Shown: positions 26,395 through 33,118 of the stretch, in pieces
Numbering within the stretch: position 1 is the first letter of the stretch
How the letters are laid out: each line of letters starts with the position of its first letter
DNA from: Verrucomicrobiota bacterium
GTDB lineage: Bacteria; Verrucomicrobiota; Verrucomicrobiia; Chthoniobacterales; SZAS-18
Assembly (NCBI GenBank): GCA_018240025.1
Contig: JAFEGM010000032.1
Span: 5,618-69,617, forward strand
Direction: 5' to 3'
Length of the DNA stretch: 64,000 nucleotides
Made by a program: the position numbers and the translations under genes
Notes under the pieces: generated by a model
The model's database searches: none
What the model was told of the DNA's origin: nothing
Seen by the model: only the letters and a program-made list of their open reading frames with translations

Positions 26395-26889
26395 ATGAAT
26401 CTTCCCGAAACGGACTCGCTAGCCGCCAAGGTGCGACTCGCAGAAGAGTTTCTGGATCCGCTTCTTCACGTCGAGGGGTTCATCGGCAAGACGCCCGTGG
26501 GCGTTGCGACCGGGGTTTATTTCGCGGCCGAGCGCTCGATGCTGCTCAGCGACCTGCAGGTCTACGACTTCTCGCAGAAGCCATGGACGCTTCGGCGCTT
26601 CTTCGATCTGGGCAGCCGCCGGAGGCTGCGTGGCTTCGGGATCGGCTCCCGGTTGCTCGACAGGTTCCTCGAAATGGCCAAGCAGCTGGGCGTGATCGCG
26701 GTTCATGGGTCGGTGACACATGGCGACCTCTTGAAGACTCCCCGGCTCATCGAATTCTACGCCAACCGTGGCTTTCGGAGGCTGCCAGCCGGGCCCGATG
26801 AACTTCTCGGCGCCATCTGCCGGGTCGAGTGGAACCTGGGGAGCGCACTCAGCCAGCCGCTTCCGGCGGCTGCTGCAGCAGCTGTTTGA
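26395..26889 (+). CDS. GNAT-family acetyltransferase-like protein (cargo)
   Basis: 164 residues. The acetyl-CoA motif A is RRRLRGFGIGSRLLDRFL (R-x-x-G-x-G/A form), preceded by a beta strand (MLLSDLQVYDF) and followed by VIAVHGSV and EFYANRGFRRL, the motif B strand-helix. The substrate is unknown. The gene ends inside the 3' end of the convergent TnsE-like gene (41-bp overlap), so it is the innermost cargo gene at the right side. A role as toxin or modifier is possible but unsupported. Confidence 0.75.
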   Translation: MNLPETDSLAAKVRLAEEFLDPLLHVEGFIGKTPVGVATGVYFAAERSMLLSDLQVYDFSQKPWTLRRFFDLGSRRRLRGFGIGSRLLDRFLEMAKQLGVIAVHGSVTHGDLLKTPRLIEFYANRGFRRLPAGPDELLGAICRVEWNLGSALSQPLPAAAAAAV

Positions 26890-28573
26890 AGGCCCGCTCG
26901 AGCTTCAGTGCGTGAATTCGGACCGCCTTGAATTGCGGATCCGCCTGCAGAGGCTTGAACAGGTGGCGAACGGTCCGGATCTTCCAGCGTTTGCCGCCGG
27001 CGGCGCCGACAATCTGAGCGCGGAATCCAGCCTCCTGCAGCAGTTGGACCAATTCGCCAGTCGCTGCGCCCGCATCGACGCGCAGAGCGGCGATGGATGC
27101 GGTGCGCGCACGCACGAGTTTCTTGGGATGTTTGACCTCGCAGACGAAACCCAGCACCTCACCTCGTTGCACTTGGGCGACCAACACCGTTGGGAGATCG
27201 GCGTCATCAGATTCCTGCGGGCGGGAAAGTTCGCCCAGATAGCCGCAATCGGGGCGCGAGACTTGGAATCCAAGCGTTCCCAATTCGGCCAGGACTCCGA
27301 CGAAAAACGTGAACCCCTCCATGTTGCCGATCGTCGTCAGTTCGTCGTCCAATCCTTGCGGGAGGGTGAACTGCAGTTTGAGCGGAGGGACTGCGTCCAT
27401 TCCGCTCGACGCAGCTCCGATACCAACTTGGTCTTGCAGCGAGACATCCGGCCTGGGCCTTGCAGGCGGTTCGGCATTCGCCCGCGGGCGTCGCTTCGGC
27501 CACTCGATTTCAAGGCCGGGCAGCAGCTCCGTCGCCCCAGGAAGACGCCATTCCGTCGGCAACTGCCATTTGCGAGGCGGCTGATCACCCAGCCTGGCCC
27601 CGGTGTTGGAGGTTGACCCGAAGAGCGGCGGATTTCGTCCGCTGCGCAGGTGCTCGATGTAATCGTAGATCGACTCAGGGCTGGCCCCGGGGTTTTCTCG
27701 CTCGAGTTCGAGGCGCCTGAGTCCCTCAGGCTGGTAGTCGCACGAATCGATGGCTTGGACGAGGAAGCGGTCGGCCTCCATTTGTCCGCGGCACTTGATC
27801 GTGCAGGGCCGGCTAAACGGCAGCCGCACCTTGAGGTGCGACTCGGTTTTCCCGGCTGGAGCTTCGATATTTGTCGCTCCGGCTTGCCGGCTTACTGACC
27901 GTTCGATCTCCATCGCGGCCTCGCGGGCCTTTTTCTCGAGGAACCACCAGACTAATGGCCGACACCCTTCGCTATCGACCCACTTGCTCAAACAGAGTCT
28001 GAGCACCCCATCCTTGAACTCCGAGCGACGAGGACCAAATAGCTCGTTTTCAAGCCAAAACCTCCTGGCCCAGGGAAGCCCGTCGATTCTCGAAAACAAC
28101 GCCATCAGGACCTCAGGCGACGGCGCGTACAGCGATGTCAGCAGGGTCGGGCACGCGGCGACCACCTGCACCGGCTTGCCGTCAAGAATGCCTTCAACCG
28201 TTGAGAACCACCCACCGCGGTAAACTTCCTTGGGAAGCAGATGGTGCCGCAAAAGGAGCCGGCTGATTCCCTTGTCGTCAGCCCTGACGATCTTCGAGCT
28301 GCCGGTAAGGGTGATGGTTCTCTGGTTGCTTAGGTGTCTTTGCCCGCGGTATTCGCCCTCAACCCAGAGGGAACCTATGCGGAATGCTCCCAGGGCGGCT
28401 ACGGGAACGCTGATCTTCTCGAATCTCGTGGCAAGAAAACCTGCCGGCGACGTCAGGAATACCTCAATCAGATGGTCTGTGGAGTTGTCGCGAAGCTTCA
28501 GGCAACCGATCGCGCTCACCATCAAGTGGCCCTGGGGGACCGGACGCCCGTTGAGAATGTGCGCGAGCTTCAT
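26849..28573 (-). CDS. TnsE-like transposition protein at the right transposon end
   Basis: 574 residues (Tn7 TnsE is 538). The C-terminal 150 residues have a pattern like the TnsE C-domain: LVAQVQRGEVLGFVCEVKHP resembles the V-x-R-N-G-x-EFVLLEV strand pair of TnsE, followed by RARTASIAALRVD and two helices. The N-terminal region is beta-rich, the middle (about 300-390) Pro/Arg-rich and probably flexible. It starts 84 bp from the transposon terminus and reads inward; the relic element has the same start at the same distance, showing that this gene-end arrangement is a fixed part of the element. In Tn7, TnsE directs insertion to replicating DNA. The match is by eye, so family assignment is moderate. 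Confidence 0.6.
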   Translation of the reverse strand: MKLAHILNGRPVPQGHLMVSAIGCLKLRDNSTDHLIEVFLTSPAGFLATRFEKISVPVAALGAFRIGSLWVEGEYRGQRHLSNQRTITLTGSSKIVRADDKGISRLLLRHHLLPKEVYRGGWFSTVEGILDGKPVQVVAACPTLLTSLYAPSPEVLMALFSRIDGLPWARRFWLENELFGPRRSEFKDGVLRLCLSKWVDSEGCRPLVWWFLEKKAREAAMEIERSVSRQAGATNIEAPAGKTESHLKVRLPFSRPCTIKCRGQMEADRFLVQAIDSCDYQPEGLRRLELERENPGASPESIYDYIEHLRSGRNPPLFGSTSNTGARLGDQPPRKWQLPTEWRLPGATELLPGLEIEWPKRRPRANAEPPARPRPDVSLQDQVGIGAASSGMDAVPPLKLQFTLPQGLDDELTTIGNMEGFTFFVGVLAELGTLGFQVSRPDCGYLGELSRPQESDDADLPTVLVAQVQRGEVLGFVCEVKHPKKLVRARTASIAALRVDAGAATGELVQLLQEAGFRAQIVGAAGGKRWKIRTVRHLFKPLQADPQFKAVRIHALKLERAFKQLLQQPPEAAG

Positions 28574-28657
28574 AGCTCGCTTCCAGAGTGTTTCGCAGTA
28601 TCTAAAAACGATTCATGCAGTATCTGGAAACTTTCGCGCCTTCCAAGAGTTGTCGCA
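28574..28657. repeat. Transposon right end, copy 1 (intact element)
   Basis: 84 bp between the tnsE-like start and the terminus. Read from the outside on the minus strand it begins TGCGACAACTCTTGG and contains two similar sites, GAAAGTTTCCAGATACTGC and GTTTTTAGATACTGC, plus an outer pair TGCGACAACTCTTGG / TGCGAAACACTCTGG. These are candidate TnsB-binding sites. The same segment recurs 400 bp to the right with about 90% identity. Confidence 0.8.
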
Positions 28658-28889
28658 CCAGTCACACGAGTTTTACCGGCCAATACGCGATGAAGCGCGT
28701 CGGCGTGTCCGTGGAGTTCGAGTCGTTGATCGAGCGAAATTTCATCACGCTCATGGATTTCGACCGCGACGTGGTCGCGGTCGATGCGCAGCCGCTGACC
28801 ATTGATTGGAAGGACGCGAGCGGCAAGGCGCACCGCTACACCCCGGACTTCTTGGTCAATTTCTGCTATCCCACCGATCTCTACATCCC
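28658..28889 (+). pseudogene. tnsA fragment of a second, related Tn7-like element
   Basis: 232 bp matching tnsA at 11136-11367 in the same orientation, codons 8 to about 84. The encoded peptide is nearly the same (for example FESLIERNFITLMDFDRD is identical) but the DNA differs at many third positions, so it is a diverged relative, not a recent copy. It lacks a start and the C-terminal half including the ExK motif. Its left edge is exactly the terminus of the intact element. Confidence 0.85.
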
Positions 28890-28973
28890 GCGCAACTTTA
28901 CACAGCCGATCGCGCTCACCATCCAGTGGCCTCGGGGCACGGGGCGCCCGTCGAGAATGTGCGCGAGTTTCAT
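28890..28973 (-). pseudogene. tnsE-like 5' fragment of the second element
   Basis: First 28 codons of a second TnsE-like gene, starting at an ATG at 28971-28973. The peptide begins MKLAHILDGRPVPRGHW, against MKLAHILNGRPVPQGHL in the intact gene. It joins directly to the tnsA fragment, so everything between tnsA and tnsE of that element has been deleted. Confidence 0.8.
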
Positions 28974-29057
28974 GGCTCGCGTCCAGAGTGTTTCGCATTA
29001 TCTAAAAACGATCCTCGCAGTATCTGGAAACTTTCGCGTTTTCCAAGAGTTGTCGCA
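28974..29057. repeat. Transposon right end, copy 2 (relic element, next to comM)
   Basis: 84 bp matching copy 1 with a few substitutions and ending in the same TTGTCGCA. The next base is comM coding sequence, which fixes the insertion point of the older element in comM. Confidence 0.8.
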
Positions 29058-29284
29058 AGGTCGGCCGGCGCCAGGTTCACCAGGGTGTATCCATCCGGCC
29101 ACCGCAGGCCGGAGTTGCGGATCGCCGTCGTCACCCGGTCGCGGCTTTCGCGTACCGCCGCATCGGGCAGACCGACGACGACGATGCTATTCTTGTTCTC
29201 GTTGGAGGGGGCGTTATTGACCTCGACCTCGACCGAAACGGCCTCCACCCCCACGACAGCGGTCGAAAAGACACGCGCAAACAT
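29058..29284 (-). pseudogene. comM: comM (yifB) 5' fragment, interrupted by the Tn7-like element
   Basis: Codons 1 to about 75 of the Mg-chelatase-like ATPase ComM/YifB, which acts as a branch-migration helicase in natural transformation. The N-terminus MFARVFSTAVVGVEA, the motif IVVVGLPDAAVRESRDR and VNLAPADL are family hallmarks. The frame runs straight into the transposon end, and Walker motifs and the rest (about 430 residues) are absent from the window. comM is a recorded target of Tn7-like elements of the Tn6022/AbaR type. The N-terminal insert NNAPSNENKN is longer than in E. coli YifB. Confidence 0.85.
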
Positions 29285-29325
29285 GTCTCACGTGGACAAA
29301 ATGTCCCAAATTTCGCGTCTAATGA

Positions 29326-29346
29326 TTGAGCGTGCCGGACGCTCAA
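29326..29346. repeat. Perfect 8-bp inverted repeat between comM and the sigma gene
   Basis: TTGAGCGT (29326-29333) and ACGCTCAA (29339-29346) around GCCGG. It lies in the divergent intergenic region (29285-29522, no gene) and could be an operator for either gene. No T-run follows. Confidence 0.6.
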
Positions 29347-29522
29347 CTGTCGGAGAGAGGAAGGGCGCTGTCACTGATTGGACACGCCGGATGATGAAGA
29401 TTCGAGATTTTTTTCGCACGTCAAGCGGGTTTAGTATGAAATTTGCTTCGTGATTCATATTCCCCGCGCTGCGTTGCAGCGCCGGGACAACACCACCAGC
29501 TAAAACCTAGACATTACACGAT

Positions 29523-30371
29523 ATGGGCGCCGAAGACAGCGATAGTGGAATTAAAATTTATCTGCGGGAAATCGGACAGATCCCGCTCCTGACGCCGCAG
29601 GACGAGATCGACCTGGCGGCGAAGATCAAGAAGGGCGACAAGGAGGCCCGTTCGCTGATGATTCGGTCCAATCTTCGCCTCGTGGTGAAGATCGCGCACG
29701 ATTACGCCAATCTCGGGTTGCCGCTGCTGGACCTCATTTCCGAGGGCAACATCGGTCTGATGAAGGCGGTGGAGCGTTTCGACCCGGCCAAGGGCGGTAA
29801 GCTCTCCACGTATGCGGCCTGGTGGATCAAGCAGAGCATCAAGCGCGCACTGGCGAATCAGTCGAAGACGATCCGCCTGCCCGTCCATCTGGTGGACAAG
29901 ATCTCCAAGATGCGCCGGGTGGCGCTGCAGATGAGCGAGGAACTGGGCCGCGAACCCACGGACGACGAACTCGCCGAGGAGATCGGTTTGGCGAGCGGCA
30001 AGGTGTCGCAGCTGAAGACCGTCTCCATCCGCCCGGCCTCGCTGGACGCTCCGATCAGCGACGACGACTCGACCGAATTCGGCGAAATCGTCGGCGACGA
30101 GGACGCCCAGACGCCGTTCGAGTTGCTACGCGACAAGAATCTGCGCGACGAGGTGGATGGCCTGCTCGAGGTGCTCGATGAGCGCGAGAAGAAGATCATC
30201 TTCTCCCGCTTCGGGCTCGACGGCGGCAAGCCGAAGACCCTCGAAGAGGTCGGCAAGAAGTTCGGGGTCACCCGCGAACGCATTCGCCAGCTGCAGAACA
30301 TCGCCCTTTCCAAGCTCCGCCGGGCCCTCAGCAAGAAGGAGCGTCCGACGGACCTCCTCGCCGAGGTCTGA
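29523..30371 (+). CDS. Primary-type sigma-70 factor (short RpoD/SigA-like)
   Basis: 282 residues. Regions 1.2 to 4.2 are present: GIKIYLREIGQIPLLTPQDE (1.2), RLVVKIAHDYANLGLPLLDL and ERFDPAKGGKLSTYAAWWIK (2.1-2.4), RLPVHLVDKISKM (3.0), and region 4 ending VTRERIRQLQNIALSKLRRA. Region 1.1 and the long non-conserved spacer of E. coli RpoD are missing, giving the short form seen as principal or group 2 sigma factors in many phyla. The ATG follows a region without clear Shine-Dalgarno. An intrinsic terminator lies 29 bp downstream. Confidence 0.93.
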   Translation: MGAEDSDSGIKIYLREIGQIPLLTPQDEIDLAAKIKKGDKEARSLMIRSNLRLVVKIAHDYANLGLPLLDLISEGNIGLMKAVERFDPAKGGKLSTYAAWWIKQSIKRALANQSKTIRLPVHLVDKISKMRRVALQMSEELGREPTDDELAEEIGLASGKVSQLKTVSIRPASLDAPISDDDSTEFGEIVGDEDAQTPFELLRDKNLRDEVDGLLEVLDEREKKIIFSRFGLDGGKPKTLEEVGKKFGVTRERIRQLQNIALSKLRRALSKKERPTDLLAEV

Positions 30372-30399
30372 GTGGTCTGAGCATCGGAACCATCAGCGA

Positions 30400-30427
30400 C
30401 GCGAAGCGGTTCTCCGCTTCGCGTTTT
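30400..30427 (+). terminator. Intrinsic terminator after the sigma factor gene
   Basis: Perfect 10-bp stem CGCGAAGCGG (30400-30409) / CCGCTTCGCG (30414-30423) with a 4-nt loop TTCT, followed by TTTTGCTTT. Confidence 0.85.
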
Positions 30428-30462
30428 GCTTTGGGAGCGGGCGAAGTCGGGCGGCACCCGGT

Positions 30463-31206
30463 TCAGGAGTCCAGCAACACCCGGCGCAGGTAGCGCATTT
30501 CGTCCTCCACTTCACCAGGGTCGGCCACCGTCAGTGCCACCCGGGCGCGGATGGCCTCGCGGAAACGGCGGCGGTAGCGCTCCATGGCCTTGCGCGCCGT
30601 GGCCGGCTCCATGCCGAGCTCAGCGGCGAGCGCGCCCGGCGATTCTCCCGCCTCTCCCGGCCGATTCTGGGGCGAGAGGAGGTTGAAGATGCGCACCTGG
30701 CCTTCCAGGACATAGCGCTCGCGCAGCCGCTCGAGCGCCGCCTCGACCACCGTGGAGGCCCAGACGCGGTCGAACTCCAGCGCCTGCGGCCCCGGCTCTT
30801 CCGAATCGTGGCCCATGGGTACGTGATGCTCGTTGATCTCGATGTGCTCGGCGTGCGCGCCGCGTTTCTGCGCACCGCGGCGCCGATACTCGGTGATCAT
30901 GAAGTTCTCGGCCCCCTTGCGCAGCCAGACTCGGAAGCGGGCGCCGTCTTCGTTGAGTCGCGCCAGGCGTCCGCCAGTTAAAATGTGCTGAAAATATTCC
31001 TGGGCCACATCTTCGGCATCGTGCCGGCTCAGGCCGCGGGCCCGCAGGAGGGCGACCACCGGCTTCCAATAGCTGCGGCACAATTCCTCCCGGGCCCGCT
31101 GGATGGCGGACTCCTCGCCAGAGCCACCGGCTTCGCGCACCACCGTCCACGAGGTCGTGTGAAAGTGGGCACCCCCGCCGGCCGTAGATTGGTAGGGCAG
31201 TCCCAT
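30463..31206 (-). CDS. ECF-type sigma factor (planctomycete/verrucomicrobial style)
   Basis: 247 residues. The N-terminal FHTTSWTVVREAGG and CRSYWKPVVALLRARGLSRHD are typical of large ECF families of Planctomycetes and Verrucomicrobia, followed by DAEDVAQEYFQHIL (region 2) and a region 4-like C-terminus with PGALAAELGMEPATARKAME. Region 2.4 RFRVWLRKGAENFMITEYRR is clear. The frame is open another 99 codons upstream but those are low-complexity, so 31206 is chosen. Convergent with the sigma-70 gene; divergent from the gene at 31502 with a 295-bp gap that holds no gene. Confidence 0.8.
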   Translation of the reverse strand: MGLPYQSTAGGGAHFHTTSWTVVREAGGSGEESAIQRAREELCRSYWKPVVALLRARGLSRHDAEDVAQEYFQHILTGGRLARLNEDGARFRVWLRKGAENFMITEYRRRGAQKRGAHAEHIEINEHHVPMGHDSEEPGPQALEFDRVWASTVVEAALERLRERYVLEGQVRIFNLLSPQNRPGEAGESPGALAAELGMEPATARKAMERYRRRFREAIRARVALTVADPGEVEDEMRYLRRVLLDS

Positions 31207-31501
31207 GGACCGGCAAAAGCTGCCCGTGAAACTCCATGCAGGCGAGTCTTTTTCCACGACCCGGGTTCGTCTGGCAGGGAGCACGCCTTGACCGCAGGTG
31301 GAGTTGCTGGGGCGTGGACGCGAGATTTGGGCGGTCTGGAAGAGGTTCGGCAAACCTACAGACGGAGCGCACCCCCCGCCCGCGCAGGGAAAGCAGCTGC
31401 CAAACGATCTCGAAGGGCCACGGCCAGCGGCTGGCCGACTCCGTCTGAGCTCAAGCTCGCTGCCGCTTGCCAGGGGAGGGGAGCTTGGCTTAACGCAGGG
31501 C

Positions 31502-32134
31502 ATGCAGGAGCCGCCCCCTGAGTTCCGGGAAGAATTCGTCGCCTTGCGCGAACATCTTGAACAGTCGCTCGCTCAGGCCGAGGACACGGAGGAGCGCATC
31601 GCCGAAGCCCGCCGGACGGTGGCGCTGTGGACGGCCTTTTTCGGGCGCTGGCAGAAGGTGCTCGAACTGTTCCCGGAGCCGGCCGCCCAACTGGAGCCGC
31701 TGCGCGGGCACGTGGAAGCCCTGGGACGGGCGGTGGAGGCGCTGCATTTGTCCGAATTGATCGAGGTGGTCGGCGCCCGGCGCACGGCCGAGGGCGCGGA
31801 GCGCCTGTTCCGGGCGCTGGTGCCGTTTATTCAGGCCATGACCCGGGAACCGGCTTTCCGAGCGGAAGTGCTCGCGGAACTGGCCGCGGAGACGGGCGAG
31901 GAGACCGATCCCGAGCGGATGTTTCGCGAATCGGAGGCAGCGGCAGCCGCAGAAGAGCGCAACTACCGGGAGTTGCTCGAGCAGTTCCGACAGCACTGGC
32001 CCGAGCGGGTGGAACCGGCCCTGCAGGCGCGACTCGAGACGAGTGATCCGGCGCAGCTGCAGGCCTGGCAGGAGGAACTCCGGGCGTCGCTGACCCACCT
32101 GCAGGGCGAGGATTGGCCGCCTGCGGCGGCTTAG
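31502..32134 (+). CDS. Hypothetical Glu-rich helical protein, 210 aa
   Basis: Starts MQEPPPEFREEFVALREHLEQ. Almost entirely helical and Glu/Ala/Arg-rich with long heptad-like stretches (for example LAQAEDTEERIAEARRTVAL), so a coiled coil is likely. No signal peptide. Divergent from the ECF sigma gene, so it may be its target or partner. An in-frame extension to 31298 is possible but has the composition of intergenic GC-rich DNA. Function not recognised. About 240 bp of gene-poor sequence follow it. Confidence 0.6.
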   Translation: MQEPPPEFREEFVALREHLEQSLAQAEDTEERIAEARRTVALWTAFFGRWQKVLELFPEPAAQLEPLRGHVEALGRAVEALHLSELIEVVGARRTAEGAERLFRALVPFIQAMTREPAFRAEVLAELAAETGEETDPERMFRESEAAAAAEERNYRELLEQFRQHWPERVEPALQARLETSDPAQLQAWQEELRASLTHLQGEDWPPAAA

Positions 32135-32376
32135 TCGGCTCGGGGCCGAGCAGATTTGACGAGGTGGCGAACAGCCCCGCCGGCTGCGAAGACGCGCCGG
32201 TCGAGCGCGCCCGTTCGGTCCAGGCCTGCGGAGAGTGCTTCTCTGGAGCGTGGCCGTTCGGCGGGCGCGACGGAGGAAAGCGAGAAAAATCAGGGGCAAT
32301 TTCGGCAGGGCATCTGCGGAAACTGCGGGCTTCCGCGGGGTGCGCGAACGCGGTCGACGCCTCGAGGCATTGACGC

Positions 32377-33108
32377 TTGAACACCGGCATGGCTTTCCCC
32401 TCCCGCTGCTTCCTCGCCTGGGCGCTGCTCGGCCTCTGCTCGGCCGCTGCGTCCGAATTACCCCCGGCCCGTTGGGAAGGCGTCCTGCGTCTGCCTCGGC
32501 GCGAGATTTCCCTCGTGCTCGACTTGGCGCGGGACGGCGACCAATGGCGCGGCTCGATCACGCTGGTCGGGCTGGGGCTGAAAGGAGCGCCTTTGGCCGA
32601 GGTGCGGGTCCGCGAGGGAGAATTCTCCGCCGTACTCGCCGATGCGTTGGTGGACGCGCAGCACGGGCCGGCCCGACTGCAGGCCAAACTGCAGCCCGAC
32701 GGTCAGCTGAGCGCCGAGTTCCAGCAGGGAGGGAACACCGCGGCGCTCACGCTTCGTCGGACGGGCGAACCCTTGGTCGAACGCGCGCCGGCAAGCACCT
32801 CGGTGGCGCGGGGCTTCGAGGGGGATTGGCAAGGCGATTACGAGTTATTGGGCTATCCCCGCAAGGTCACGCTGAAGCTCCAGAACCAGCCCGGGGCGCC
32901 AGCCCGCGCGGAGTTCGTCATCGTCGGGCGGCGCCGCAACGAGGTGCCGGTCAGCAGGCTGGTGCAGCAGAGCGAGTTCCTCACGCTCGAAGCCCGCAGC
33001 TTTGGTCTGACCTTCGAAGGTCGGTTGGAGCCATCCCGGGGCGAGCTACGCGGCGTCCTCCTGCAGGGACCGCTCGAAATTCCGCTGACGCTGCGGCGCC
33101 CGCATTGA
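32377..33108 (+). CDS. Exported beta-rich protein, 243 aa
   Basis: Signal peptide MNTGMAFPSRCFLAWALLGLCSAAAS. The mature part is beta-strand-rich with W-E-G-V-L-R-L-P and two similar halves (about 28-125 and 145-240), each with a W-x-G strand start (PPARWEGVLRLP and FEGDWQGDYELL). This resembles the N-terminal domain found before alpha/beta hydrolases in related secreted proteins, but no hydrolase follows. The next gene starts 10 bp later on the same strand, so the two are likely an operon. Confidence 0.7.
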   Translation: MNTGMAFPSRCFLAWALLGLCSAAASELPPARWEGVLRLPRREISLVLDLARDGDQWRGSITLVGLGLKGAPLAEVRVREGEFSAVLADALVDAQHGPARLQAKLQPDGQLSAEFQQGGNTAALTLRRTGEPLVERAPASTSVARGFEGDWQGDYELLGYPRKVTLKLQNQPGAPARAEFVIVGRRRNEVPVSRLVQQSEFLTLEARSFGLTFEGRLEPSRGELRGVLLQGPLEIPLTLRRPH

Positions 33109-33118
33109 TCCCCCTCGC

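Larger units (their letters stand above)
10520..28657. mobile_element. Tn7-like transposon with tnsABC, tniQ, tnsE-like gene and defence-like cargo
   Basis: Bounded on the right by a sharply defined terminus: the same 84-bp end sequence occurs twice (28574-28657, 28974-29057) and both copies stop matching after ...TTGTCGCA, giving a TG...CA type end. The left boundary is only placed within 10519-11113. The core is tnsA-tnsB-tnsC-tniQ in one direction at the left and the TnsE-like gene entering from the right end. Cargo spans 16141-26889. No Cas genes or CRISPR repeats are present, so this is not a CRISPR-guided element. The right side lies in the relic of a related element inside comM. A five-base target duplication would be expected; the five bases after the right end are CCAGT, but I found no partner on the left. 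Confidence 0.8.

Noticed and set aside
10520-28657. CRISPR-associated transposon (CAST)
   Set aside because: TnsABC and TniQ are present but no Cas12k, Cascade genes or CRISPR repeats are seen in the element.
28615-29220. Plus-strand open frame running through the tnsA fragment and end repeat
   Set aside because: It joins a diverged tnsA fragment with repeat and antisense comM sequence; a chance read-through, not a gene.
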